Source: CAVOBC01 sp963693635 | Lineage (GTDB): Bacteria; Pseudomonadota; Gammaproteobacteria; Pseudomonadales; Azotimanducaceae | Direction: 5' to 3' | Assembly (NCBI GenBank): GCA_963693635.1 | Contig: CAVOBC010000016.1 | Location: 1-26,270 of the forward strand | Length of the DNA stretch: 26,270 bases | Shown here: positions 14,397-22,293 of the stretch, one piece after another | Layout: each line of letters begins with the position of its first letter | Position numbering within the stretch: the stretch's first letter is position 1 | Notes under the pieces: model-generated | Databases searched by the model: none | What the model was told of the DNA's origin: nothing | Seen by the model: only the letters and a program-made list of their open reading frames with translations | Made by a program: the position numbers and the translations under genes

Positions 14397-15311
14397 CTAG
14401 ATCTCGTCCGCCCGTCCCCGCATCAACCAGGCCCCGGCGAGTAGTACGCCACCGAAGGCGACCGCAACGACAAAATCGACTGAAAACAAGCGTTCCTGAA
14501 GCGCGGCGAGGCTGCCACCCTCATTCAATTCCGTCAGGTGACCCATCGGCAAGCCATGGTTGAACAGCCACCGCCCGACGATCTGGCCACTGCCGAAGAT
14601 GCTGTCAACGATCGATAACCCGAGCGGCACAATGACCGCCCATACGAGGGGCACGGATCGGACCCACGCTGACACCAGCAGCAACCACGCCAGGAACGGC
14701 AGCGACCACAATAAGTGGAACAGCGTCGAGGCGAGTTGCAGGCCCCATTGACCGATAATCCCGGAAGCAGACCAGACCGACGACCAAAGGGCCGTACTGT
14801 CCGGTTCGTCTGTCGCGATCCAGGTTGCAAGCAGCGCGAGCGCGACCAACTGAGCGATCATCGTTACGACGAGATAGATGAGTGGCACCGCGAGCCCGGC
14901 CGTCAACAGTTTGCTGAGAACGCACATCCAGTCCGGGACCGGCAACGACTTCCAGAAGAGCAGACTGCGATCCTTGCGCTCGTCATAGAGTGTGCCGAGC
15001 AAGTACAGGACCACGACCAACCAAAGAACTGCCCCCATCGGCCATGCGACCACGCGTAACAGCATACCGAGTCGCTGGTTTCGGTCAAACTCCGACATCT
15101 GTGCAAAGCTCTGCAGGAATCCCGCCAGCGAATCCATCCGCTTGCCGCTAACCTCTATATTCAAACTGATCTCACCACCCGACATGAGTCCGAGGAACAC
15201 GAGCAACAGGCTGGCGATGACAAATCCCGCGGTTGCGGCCGGCAGGACGATGAACGTTGCCCGGTGCTGCCAGAACTCACGTCGCAGTTCCCAGAGGAGC
15301 AGGGTGAACAT
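14397..15311 (-). CDS. ABC-2-type transporter permease
   Basis: This 304-residue integral membrane protein has about six hydrophobic segments: one near the N-terminus (FIVLPAATAGFVIASLLLVFLG), one after a periplasmic-looking loop (VVAWPMGAVLWLVVVLYLLG), then YDERKDRSLLFWKSLPVPD, a motif common in this permease group, and further helices to the end. It is the membrane half of an exporter with the adjacent ATPase; the ATPase stop and this ATG overlap by one base (TGATG arrangement). It is the last gene of the minus-strand run. The substrate is unknown; similar pairs are called YtrB/EcsA-like, which does not define a cargo. A short gap of 46 bp separates its end from the convergent zincin relic. 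Confidence 0.88.
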   Translation of the reverse strand: MFTLLLWELRREFWQHRATFIVLPAATAGFVIASLLLVFLGLMSGGEISLNIEVSGKRMDSLAGFLQSFAQMSEFDRNQRLGMLLRVVAWPMGAVLWLVVVLYLLGTLYDERKDRSLLFWKSLPVPDWMCVLSKLLTAGLAVPLIYLVVTMIAQLVALALLATWIATDEPDSTALWSSVWSASGIIGQWGLQLASTLFHLLWSLPFLAWLLLVSAWVRSVPLVWAVIVPLGLSIVDSIFGSGQIVGRWLFNHGLPMGHLTELNEGGSLAALQERLFSVDFVVAVAFGGVLLAGAWLMRGRADEI

Positions 15312-16183
15312 CAGCTCATTCTCGCGACAAAAAGGTCGGCAAGTCCTGGCGTCACGATCTCCCCAAGGTCTGCCAGCAACGCGCGATCGACGCCCTCGAA
15401 GATCATGGACTTGCCAGCCATCGTCTCACGCACGGAGATTGGGCCAGCCGCGAGAGCCCGATCGACCGCAGATGCGTCCACCGACACTTCGGCGAAGCGC
15501 TCAGCAATCTCGTTGGTCCCAAGATCGAGGACAATCCGGCCACGATCAATGAACAGGACATCGGTCAACAGCGGCTCGATCTCCTCCACTTGATGCGTAC
15601 TGATGATGATGCTGCGCTTGTCATCAAAATAGTCTCGCAGCAGACGATCATAGAAGGCCTTGCGATGAACAATGTCGAGTCCGAGCGTCGGTTCATCCAG
15701 CACCAGCAGGTCCACATCGATCGACATCACGAGCGCCAGATGCAGTTGCGTCACCATCCCCTTGGACAGTTGGCGCACCCGGCGGTCGAGGCCAATACCC
15801 GAATCCCGCAAACGATCTACGGCCCGCGTCCGGTCGAAACGGGGATGCACGCCAGCGACGTAGTCAATCGCCTGGGCAACCTTCAGCCATCGCGGCAGCA
15901 CGCCGACGTCGGCGATGAAACCAACGTCCTGCATGATCGTGTGTCGCCCACGTCGCGGATCGACGCCGAGTACTTTGAGGTTGCCGGCAAAGGATGTGAG
16001 TCCAAGGATAGACTTCAGCGTCGTGGTCTTGCCGGCCCCATTTGGCCCGACGAGCCCGACGATGCTGCCGCGTTCGACGACAAATGAAACGTCATCCAGA
16101 ACAACAGAGGCTCCATACGATTTGGTTAGCCCGTCCGCCACAATCGCCGGTTCACGCTCCTCTTGTTCGGCGCCCGCCCTCAT
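15311..16183 (-). CDS. ABC transporter ATP-binding protein (YtrB-like)
   Basis: This 290-residue cytoplasmic ATPase drives the adjacent permease. Walker A is GPNGAGKT (46-53), the Q-loop is near Gln85, the signature is LSKGM (139-143, a variant of LSGGQ common in YtrB-type ATPases), Walker B is LLVLDEPT (159-166) and the H-loop is in ISTHQ. A C-terminal extension of about 70 residues (DLGTNEIAERF to the end) follows the nucleotide-binding domain. The ATG at 16183 overlaps the stop of the M20 gene by 4 bp. Loci of this type often carry a GntR regulator; none is present here. Coupling to the MurG-like and M20 genes suggests an envelope-related cargo, but this is inference. Confidence 0.93.
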   Translation of the reverse strand: MRAGAEQEEREPAIVADGLTKSYGASVVLDDVSFVVERGSIVGLVGPNGAGKTTTLKSILGLTSFAGNLKVLGVDPRRGRHTIMQDVGFIADVGVLPRWLKVAQAIDYVAGVHPRFDRTRAVDRLRDSGIGLDRRVRQLSKGMVTQLHLALVMSIDVDLLVLDEPTLGLDIVHRKAFYDRLLRDYFDDKRSIIISTHQVEEIEPLLTDVLFIDRGRIVLDLGTNEIAERFAEVSVDASAVDRALAAGPISVRETMAGKSMIFEGVDRALLADLGEIVTPGLADLFVARMS

Positions 16184-17649
16184 CGGCGATAGTCGAGCGG
16201 CGGGTCGCGGTCACCGAGCAAGGCCTCGTATTTGAAGCCGGCACCCCGGCGTCGATGAAACTCCTCTTCCGCCCGATTGATGACAGCGGAATTGGCGAGG
16301 AGGTCGCGCGCTGTCATGGCGAGAACCTTCGCCGCAACCTGCATTCCCTTGATGCCGATCTCTGTTCCACCGGCCGCCACCGCTTGCCAACTGTGCGCCG
16401 ATGTACCCGGCACCCAGGTCGCGGCCCGCAGGCCCGCCGTCGGTACGACCCAACTCACATCGCCCACATCGGTCGAGCCACGTCCGTTGACCAGTTTCAT
16501 GGGCTGGACCATCGCCTCGGCTCCCTCAAGATTCGGCGCAGGATCAATGAAGCTTGTCGCCAGCTTTTCTGCGAAGCGCCTTTCCGCATCGTTCCATGTG
16601 ACGCCGCCAACCGATGTCAGGTTGCGATGCATGATGCGAGCAAGGGTCTCGTTCGGCAGGAGGCTGTGATTGCCATGCATAACCTCCGCTTGAACCTGCG
16701 TACCCGTGCCGAGCGCCGCTGCTTGCGCAATCTTCATCAAGCGCACCCAGATCGTCTCGAGCGTCGTCGCTTTGGGGTGCCTGACGTAGTAATAGACTTC
16801 CGCGTCATCCGGGACCACGTTCGGCGCTTCGCCGCCGCGCGTGATGACATAATGAATGCGCGTCGACTCCGGCACGTGTTCGCGAAGGAGGTTGGCCATG
16901 TAATTCATCGCCTCGACACCGTCCAGAGCCGAACGCCCGCGGTGAGGTGCGGCCGCTGCGTGACTCGAGATCCCGCGAAAGCGAAACCTCGCTGACTTGT
17001 TGGCAAGGCTGGTGGCCGGGTTGGCCGCATTACGGTCGGCCGGGTGCCAGTGCAGCGCAACATCCACGTCATCGAACAACCCGGCACGCACCATGTAGAC
17101 CTTACCGGAACCGCCTTCCTCCGCTGGCGTCCCGTAGACGCGGATCGTGCCAGTGCGCGGGTTGTCCTGCAGCCAATGTTTGACCGCAATGGCAGCGCTG
17201 ACCGACCCGGCACCGAACAGATGATGTCCGCAGGCGTGCCCCGACGCCCGATCTTCACGCAGATTGCGTTCCGGCACCGCGGTTTGTGAGATGCCGGGCA
17301 ATGCGTCGAACTCGGCGAGAATTCCAATGACCGGCTGACCCTCACCGTAACTCGCGACGAAGGAAGTCGGCATCCCCGCAACGCCGGTCTCGACGTCAAA
17401 ACCTGCATCGGTCAGGTAGCGTTGAAGCAACACTGAAGACCGGGCTTCCTGATAGCCCACCTCGGCAAGGTCCCAGATGGCGAGCGCGAGCTTTGCTGTC
17501 GTGGCTCGCCGCTTGATGACATCCGCCACGAGACTGTCTTCCCGCTTCGACGCCGCACGCTCGCTGGCATTCGCCTCGGCAGCAACAAAGACTGCGCAGA
17601 CCAAAAAGAGGAAAGAGAGCGCAGCCCCCATCAGATATCTGTGTGCCAT
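16180..17649 (-). CDS. Exported M20-family amidohydrolase (AbgB-like)
   Basis: This 489-residue metallohydrolase has a signal peptide: positive start, hydrophobic core LMGAALSFLFLVCAVFVAA and probable cleavage after AEANA. It should act in the periplasm. M20D-type metal-site motifs are GHACGHHLFGAG (Cys140, His142), GTPAEEGG (Glu177/178), HWHP (His200-202) and a late TSAHSWQ. ISSHAAAAPHRGRSALDG marks the dimerisation or lid region. AbgB-like members cleave amide bonds such as p-aminobenzoyl-glutamate, but the family substrate range is wide and I cannot assign one. The ATG lies inside the end of the MurG-like gene (19-bp overlap) and the stop overlaps the ABC ATPase start, so it is the centre of a coupled module. 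Cytoplasmic MurG and a periplasmic hydrolase would act on different sides of the membrane. Confidence 0.9.
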   Translation of the reverse strand: MAHRYLMGAALSFLFLVCAVFVAAEANASERAASKREDSLVADVIKRRATTAKLALAIWDLAEVGYQEARSSVLLQRYLTDAGFDVETGVAGMPTSFVASYGEGQPVIGILAEFDALPGISQTAVPERNLREDRASGHACGHHLFGAGSVSAAIAVKHWLQDNPRTGTIRVYGTPAEEGGSGKVYMVRAGLFDDVDVALHWHPADRNAANPATSLANKSARFRFRGISSHAAAAPHRGRSALDGVEAMNYMANLLREHVPESTRIHYVITRGGEAPNVVPDDAEVYYYVRHPKATTLETIWVRLMKIAQAAALGTGTQVQAEVMHGNHSLLPNETLARIMHRNLTSVGGVTWNDAERRFAEKLATSFIDPAPNLEGAEAMVQPMKLVNGRGSTDVGDVSWVVPTAGLRAATWVPGTSAHSWQAVAAGGTEIGIKGMQVAAKVLAMTARDLLANSAVINRAEEEFHRRRGAGFKYEALLGDRDPPLDYRR

Positions 17650-18806
17650 CCGGCGACCTCTCGCATCAATCCAGTGATCACTGTCACGCTTTCCGGCACG
17701 GCAAACGCCGCCATCGCTGACTTGATTTCGTCGCGGGCATGAAAGACCGCCGTAAGTGCATCGGTCAGCGCCCGCGAAGTTAGGTCTGACTCGTCCAGCA
17801 CACGACTATAACCCAGTTCAGTAAAGGTCCTCGCATTCACCAGTTGATCACCACGACTTGCACGAGCCGGCAGCGGTACCAACAAGTGCGGAGTGCGGGT
17901 GACCAGCAGTTCATAGATCGAGTTCGCGCCAGCCCGGCACAGCACAACATCGGCAGCAGCCAACGCATCGCCAAACCCCTCATCCAGATATTCGTGCTGC
18001 TGATAATCCCTGAGGTCCGTCGCCCTATCCGTGCTGAGATCCGGGCTGAGACCCGGACTAACATCTGGGCTGAAGAGCGCGTTGAGATCCGCGACATCGA
18101 CGAGGTTGCCCGCGCCGACCACATGAAGGACCTGGAAGCTGCCAAGCAGTCGTGGCAACGACTCCCGTACGCTCTCATTGATGGTGCGCGCGCCAAGGGA
18201 TCCACCGAAGACCAGCAACAGAGGGCGCTCATCGAGGTGAAAGCGCTGTCGGGCACGCACCGGATCTGCCTCACTGATGGCGCGTCGAACGGGTGAGCCA
18301 GTGACGACTATTCTGTCTCGCGAGAAACCTTCGGGCAGATATTCCTGACTTTGGGACCAGTTAAGGCAGAGGTACCGGCAGCACCGAAATGTCAATCGGT
18401 TAGCCAGCCCCGGCGTGACATCAGACTCATGCGCGATGACCGGGATGCGCAGGAGCCACGCCGCGTAGACGACCGGCACGGCGACGTAACCACCCTTGGA
18501 GAAGACGACGTCAGGCCGCTCCGCGACACAGACGAAGAGCGCTTGTATCAGGCCCACCACCAGGCGGAACGGGTCGACTGCATTGCGCAAACTGAAGTAA
18601 CGACGAAGTTTGCCCGACTGCACGCCGACAAACCTGTGGCCCGCGGCGCTGACAATGTCCCGCTCAATACCGCCCGGAGACCCGACGTAAACGACATCGC
18701 AACCCGAGCCAACGAGGCGTTCCATCAGCGCGAGGTTAGGTGTGACATGCCCTGCCGTGCCACCACCGGTGAAAAGCGCTTTCACCGCCGATGTCGACTC
18801 GGCCAA
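17631..18806 (-). CDS. MurG-like UDP-GlcNAc transferase (GT28), Firmicutes-type paralog
   Basis: MurG adds GlcNAc to lipid I to make lipid II on the cytoplasmic face. This 391-residue protein has the MurG glycine loop FTGGGTAGH (12-20), SGKLRRY (64-70), FSKGGYVAVPVV, HESDVTPGLAN (126-136), GGSLGA (201-206), RAGANSIYEL (291-300) and SRGDQ (317-321). SGKLRRY, HESDxTPGLAN and SRGDQ are, as I recall, typical of Staphylococcus/Bacillus MurG, whereas proteobacterial MurG has DNHQ at the last site. Gammaproteobacteria keep murG in the dcw cluster, so this is probably a second copy. A repeat SPDVSPGLSPDL (246-257) is inserted in the C-terminal domain. The TTG at 18806 is the longest start; GTG at 18785 is likely too. 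It lies 50 bp after hda and overlaps the M20 gene. Confidence 0.85.
   Translation of the reverse strand: MAESTSAVKALFTGGGTAGHVTPNLALMERLVGSGCDVVYVGSPGGIERDIVSAAGHRFVGVQSGKLRRYFSLRNAVDPFRLVVGLIQALFVCVAERPDVVFSKGGYVAVPVVYAAWLLRIPVIAHESDVTPGLANRLTFRCCRYLCLNWSQSQEYLPEGFSRDRIVVTGSPVRRAISEADPVRARQRFHLDERPLLLVFGGSLGARTINESVRESLPRLLGSFQVLHVVGAGNLVDVADLNALFSPDVSPGLSPDLSTDRATDLRDYQQHEYLDEGFGDALAAADVVLCRAGANSIYELLVTRTPHLLVPLPARASRGDQLVNARTFTELGYSRVLDESDLTSRALTDALTAVFHARDEIKSAMAAFAVPESVTVITGLMREVAGWHTDI
18032..18075. repeat. 12-bp tandem repeat in the MurG-like gene
   Basis: About 3.5 imperfect 12-bp units (GCTGAGATCCGG, GCTGAGACCCGG, ACTAACATCTGG, GCTGAA) encode SPDL, SPGL and SPDV on the minus strand. 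The repeat adds a small flexible insert to the second domain of the glycosyltransferase. Confidence 0.8.
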
Positions 18807-18856
18807 TGTGCGCCGGATGACGTCCCTGACTCGCCTGGCAAACGGTCACCCATCAG

Positions 18857-19576
18857 TCAGATTCCGAGCGACTGTTTGACAAAAGGTATGGTTAGCCGCT
18901 TTTGCTCCTTAAGGCTCTGCTCATCAAGCTGATCGAGGGTGCGAATGAGGTGCACCATGCCACGAAACGACCGGGTCAGAATGTAGGACGCAACCTCCGG
19001 GGGCAGGGTGAGCCCCCGCAACTCGGCGCGCAGGCGCAGCACCTCGGCCTTCTCGCTATCCATCAACTGCCGGGTGGCGACAACCACCGCGCCTCGCAAC
19101 CTCGACTGCAGATCAGGTAGCACGCACGGCAGCTGTCCCGCTGCGACGGCTGCACTTACAATTAATACGCCATCATGTTCCTGCAGTCGGCTGTAGAGGT
19201 ACATGATTGCAGTACACCAGGCAATGTCCCGAAGCAGCGGTTCAACGTCGTCAATACATACGAGATCAGAGTGACCCAGCGACTCGAGGACATCGGGCGA
19301 ATGTGCGCCCAGGTCGCCGAGGCAGACGGCTTGGCCTGACTGCTCACGCACCCTGCGGACCGCGGCTTGCAGGAGATGGCTCTTGCCGGTTTCCGTGTCA
19401 CCCGAAACGAATACCAGGGTTGCGATCGCACCAACTCCGGGGCTCAATCGCGGCGCGGTCAATACGGCATCAACGACGCCGCCAAGCTGCTCGCCGGCAT
19501 CGCCGCAGAAGCTGGCGAACCGGGCATCATCACGGAGCCGAATATTGAGGACGAGCTGGTTAGTCGGGCTGCTCAT
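18857..19576 (-). CDS. hda: DnaA regulatory inactivator Hda
   Basis: Hda is a DnaA-related AAA+ protein that, bound to the DNA-loaded sliding clamp, stimulates hydrolysis of DnaA-bound ATP after initiation and so prevents re-replication. The N-terminus carries the clamp-binding QLVLNI followed by RLRDDARFASF (residues 7-23). Walker A is GDTETGKS (59-66), Walker B is in LVCIDDVEPL, and the arginine-finger region is in DLQSRLRGAVV. Length (239 aa) is as expected. The domain IV DNA-binding part of DnaA is absent, as in Hda. Its ATG lies inside the end of the PerM-like gene (17-bp overlap), and a MurG-like gene follows 50 bp later. perM-hda adjacency is common in gammaproteobacteria. Confidence 0.94.
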   Translation of the reverse strand: MSSPTNQLVLNIRLRDDARFASFCGDAGEQLGGVVDAVLTAPRLSPGVGAIATLVFVSGDTETGKSHLLQAAVRRVREQSGQAVCLGDLGAHSPDVLESLGHSDLVCIDDVEPLLRDIAWCTAIMYLYSRLQEHDGVLIVSAAVAAGQLPCVLPDLQSRLRGAVVVATRQLMDSEKAEVLRLRAELRGLTLPPEVASYILTRSFRGMVHLIRTLDQLDEQSLKEQKRLTIPFVKQSLGI

Positions 19577-20618
19577 AGATGTCGCTACGTTTGTATTGCA
19601 CGTGGAGATATCGCACGAAGACCATCACTACCGCGGCTGCTGGCAGCGCCAGCAAGACACCGACAAAACCGAACAGTTGCCCCCCGGCAAGCACCGCAAA
19701 AATAACCGCGACCGGGTGCAGGCCGATACGGTCGCCGACGAGCAGTGGCGTCAGGACCATGCCCTCAAGCAACTGACCGACCCCAAAGACCACCGCAATC
19801 CACACGAGTGGCATGACTTCCTGAAACTGAAACACGCCGGCGATGAGCGCGACCGTCAAGCCGACCGCGAAACCGAGATATGGCACGATGCTGGCGAGGC
19901 CCGCAACCATCCCGATCAGCACAGCAAGATCGACACCGATGGCCATCAAACCCATCGCGTAAGCGCAGCCGAGTAGAAACATAATGAGCAGTTGGCCGCG
20001 CAGAAATGCACCGAGTACCTCATCGCACTCGCGCACCAGTGAAACGACTGTCGCTTCCACATCGCGCGGCAGCAACTCACGCAGGTTTCGCACGAGCAGA
20101 TCCCAGTCCCGCAACAGATAAAACGCAACGACCGGGATGAGCGCGAAATTGGCGACCCACGCGAAAAGCGCAAGACTCGAACGGGTAACCTCGCTGATCA
20201 GCAGCCGGGCAACCCCACCGGCTTGCTGCCAGTTGCCAGCAAGCGACGCGCCCAGTTCGTCAACCTTGATGTCAAACGGGTCAACGTTGAAGCGTTCAAC
20301 CAGGATCGGGCTCACCACCTCCTGGAGGTAAAGAATGAACGTTGGAATCTGCGCGACCAGCGCGGCCATCTCGCGCAACGCGACCGGTACAACAACAAGG
20401 AAGATCGTGACAGCGACCACCAGAAAAACCAGGAACACAATGACAACACCAAGCGTGCGACCAACCCGCATGGCCTCCAGCTTATCGACGAGCGGGTCAC
20501 CCAGATAGGCGAGGATGAACGCAACCAGAAACGGCGTCAGGATCGGCTGCAAGAGATAAATGAGCAGCAGCACAAGCGCCGTGGACGCCAGGGTGAAGAT
20601 CCTTTGAGTGGTCGTCAT
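19560..20618 (-). CDS. perM: AI-2E/PerM-family membrane transporter
   Basis: This 352-residue integral membrane protein belongs to the AI-2E/PerM family, with about seven to eight helices. It has paired N-terminal hydrophobic segments (LASTALVLLLIYLLQPILTPFLVAF), LGDPLVDKLEA, a long central soluble-looking region (about 100-150) and C-terminal helices with SIVPYLGFAVGLTVALIAG and GQLLEGMVLTPLLVGDRIGLHPVAVIFAVLAGGQLFGF. PVAVIFAVLAGG and GDRIGLHP are strong family motifs. Members have been linked to signal export or to sodium/proton exchange, so the cargo is open. ATG at 20618; the stop overlaps hda. It follows the DUF2066 gene after 145 bp. Confidence 0.92.
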   Translation of the reverse strand: MTTTQRIFTLASTALVLLLIYLLQPILTPFLVAFILAYLGDPLVDKLEAMRVGRTLGVVIVFLVFLVVAVTIFLVVVPVALREMAALVAQIPTFILYLQEVVSPILVERFNVDPFDIKVDELGASLAGNWQQAGGVARLLISEVTRSSLALFAWVANFALIPVVAFYLLRDWDLLVRNLRELLPRDVEATVVSLVRECDEVLGAFLRGQLLIMFLLGCAYAMGLMAIGVDLAVLIGMVAGLASIVPYLGFAVGLTVALIAGVFQFQEVMPLVWIAVVFGVGQLLEGMVLTPLLVGDRIGLHPVAVIFAVLAGGQLFGFVGVLLALPAAAVVMVFVRYLHVQYKRSDIYEQPD

Positions 20619-20763
20619 ACGCTACCCCGCGTTCGTTTGTCATCGAGCTCTGGCAACCCGGCGGCGCTTGCCCGCAGTGGCGACAAGCGGGGCGGCGCCA
20701 ATCCGTTTTTACACGCGCCCGGTGTCGACAAAAACTGGCCCGGCGTCGATGGGAATTGAAAAA

Positions 20764-21930
20764 TCACCGCAGCCATCGGAAGCGCAGCGGGTTGGCGGCA
20801 CCGTCACCGCGGGCATTGTCCGGCATCAAAACCATCTGCTCATCCAGTTCGATCAGTTCCAGGAGTTGTCGCGGCTTGCCCTCGGTGCTGAGACGCATTG
20901 CCACCTCGTCGCCGTTAACCTCGGTGACAAACGTGTCGAGTACCGGCGTGAGTGAAGTGAGGTACGAGGACAAGCCCGCATAGTCCTGCAGGCTGTCGAC
21001 GCCGTCGACCCGGACCCAGATATGGCCCTGGGACGAGTCAATCGCGTAGCGCCGCGCAAGCAAATCCGCCAGCTGGTCCACCACGTCACCCACCAGATCA
21101 TCGACACCGAGCGCGACTGTCTCAAACGAGCCATCCTCCGGATACCACTTGCCATCGACCTCGAACGACCAATTGCCAACCCACTCGCCATCAAGGCCGA
21201 GGTAGACGCGCCCGGTAAGAATGCACTCGGGCTCGTAGCGGCTCGAAGCCTCTGCGATGCGGGCGCGAAACTGACCCCAGACCGTGCGGACATCCAGTCG
21301 CGCCGCGTCTTCCAGATCAAGTAACGGATATTGCAAGGGTAGCCCGCGCCGCCGCGCGTCACGCACCAGACTCGCTCCGAAGTCGCCGGGCAAATCTTCT
21401 CGCAACAGCTCGCGACCCGCGCCCTCATCGACGGCCAACCAGACAAGCACGCCAGGCCGGTTGCTGCCCCAGACCGGGAAGCCGGCTTCCCGCAACAGGC
21501 TGGCGACGGCACTCGGTTCAAAATGAATCGACAGCTTGCTTGCCGCGACCTCCTTGTCGCCGTCCTGCAGGGTCTTGTCGGTAGAGTCAAAGCTAAACTG
21601 ATAGTAGTAGTCCGACGCCGAACGTATCGCCTTGGCGACGATCGGATGCCGGTCGACCTCGGTGTCGCCGGAGACGCGCACAAGGACCTGGCGAAAACCG
21701 GTTCGAGCACCCGTGCGCACGTGCCTATCGCTCTGGCCCGTCGCCAACACTTCCGCAACGTAAAGGTCGTCGAACTGCACCCCGAAAGCCGGCGGCGACG
21801 CTTGCCAAAGGAGCAAAATCAGAAATGCGAAGGGCCCGCGGCAAGGCTGCGCCCGGCATGCAGTGGTCGCATCACGATCTCCTCGCGATGATGCACGCTG
21901 CGGTCGCCAGCGCATCACAGACCGACTCAT
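20764..21930 (-). CDS. DUF2066-containing exported protein
   Basis: This 388-residue protein has an Arg-rich first 30 residues, then a signal-like hydrophobic run (PFAFLILLLWQASPPAFG) and the DUF2066 start VQFDDLYVAEVLATGQ. Further family-like blocks are ALRTGFRQVLVRVSGD-type sequence at about 75-90 (here ARTGFRQVLVRVSGD), YYYQFSF, LLREAGFPVWGSNRPGVLVWLAVDEG and LTGRVYLGLDGEWVGNW. The biochemical role is unknown. DUF2066 genes commonly precede perM and hda in gammaproteobacteria, as here. ATGs at 21930 and 21915 are both possible; the long basic N-terminus makes the start uncertain. Directly upstream is copy B of the dispersed element. Confidence 0.85.
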   Translation of the reverse strand: MSRSVMRWRPQRASSRGDRDATTACRAQPCRGPFAFLILLLWQASPPAFGVQFDDLYVAEVLATGQSDRHVRTGARTGFRQVLVRVSGDTEVDRHPIVAKAIRSASDYYYQFSFDSTDKTLQDGDKEVAASKLSIHFEPSAVASLLREAGFPVWGSNRPGVLVWLAVDEGAGRELLREDLPGDFGASLVRDARRRGLPLQYPLLDLEDAARLDVRTVWGQFRARIAEASSRYEPECILTGRVYLGLDGEWVGNWSFEVDGKWYPEDGSFETVALGVDDLVGDVVDQLADLLARRYAIDSSQGHIWVRVDGVDSLQDYAGLSSYLTSLTPVLDTFVTEVNGDEVAMRLSTEGKPRQLLELIELDEQMVLMPDNARGDGAANPLRFRWLR

Positions 21931-21937
21931 CGTTCAC

Positions 21938-22043
21938 TAGCGGTGCAGGGATGCACCGCTATTTTCTGCTGGATCATGCGAGGTTTGCATGCGAACCGAC
22001 GCCCGAGAATTGTCAGGACGACAATTTTGGGACGAGGACTAGC
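21938..22043 (-). repeat. Dispersed three-hairpin element, copy B
   Basis: The reverse complement of this stretch matches 1714-1833 from GCTAGT through CCCAAAATTGTC, AAACCTCGCAT and GCATCCCTGCACCGC. Hairpin 3 is a perfect 10-bp stem here (21938-21961, TAGCGGTGCA around GGGA), where copy A has a C-A mismatch. Hairpin 1 lies at 22002-22032. CTAG stands at both edges (21937-21940 and 22039-22042), which could be a target duplication or part of the element. Confidence 0.8.
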
Positions 22044-22100
22044 CCGCGTCATTTTTGTATTCATCTTTCATTCACAAGGCGTCGGTCACACTCTGGTTGA

Positions 22101-22133
22101 CAGTCCGCTTTCAGGTCCGCTTTCAGGTCCGCG
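22101..22133. repeat. 12-bp tandem repeat, about 2.7 copies
   Basis: CAGGTCCGCTTT appears at 22112-22123, preceded by a copy with one base missing (22101-22111) and followed by a partial copy (22124-22133). Confidence 0.75.
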
Positions 22134-22246
22134 TGCAGCCCCGGTGGAAGGCGCCTGGGAACCAGCGAACCAAACGCGTCAAGCACACTCTCTGTTACAA
22201 CATTACTCGCATATTTACTCGCACATTCGCGACCACCACGCACTTC

Positions 22247-22293
22247 GCAACCTTCGCGCACCCGCAACCTTCGCGTACCTAGCAACCTTCGCG
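22247..22293. repeat. Three GCAACCTTCGCG boxes at 17-18 bp period
   Basis: The exact 12-mer GCAACCTTCGCG starts at 22247, 22264 and 22282. The spacers differ, so only the box is conserved. Further TTCGCGA and CTCGCA fragments precede it. Confidence 0.85.

Noticed and set aside
19383..19976. 197-codon plus-strand frame opposite hda and perM
   Set aside because: It is the shadow of two well-supported minus-strand genes in high-GC DNA.
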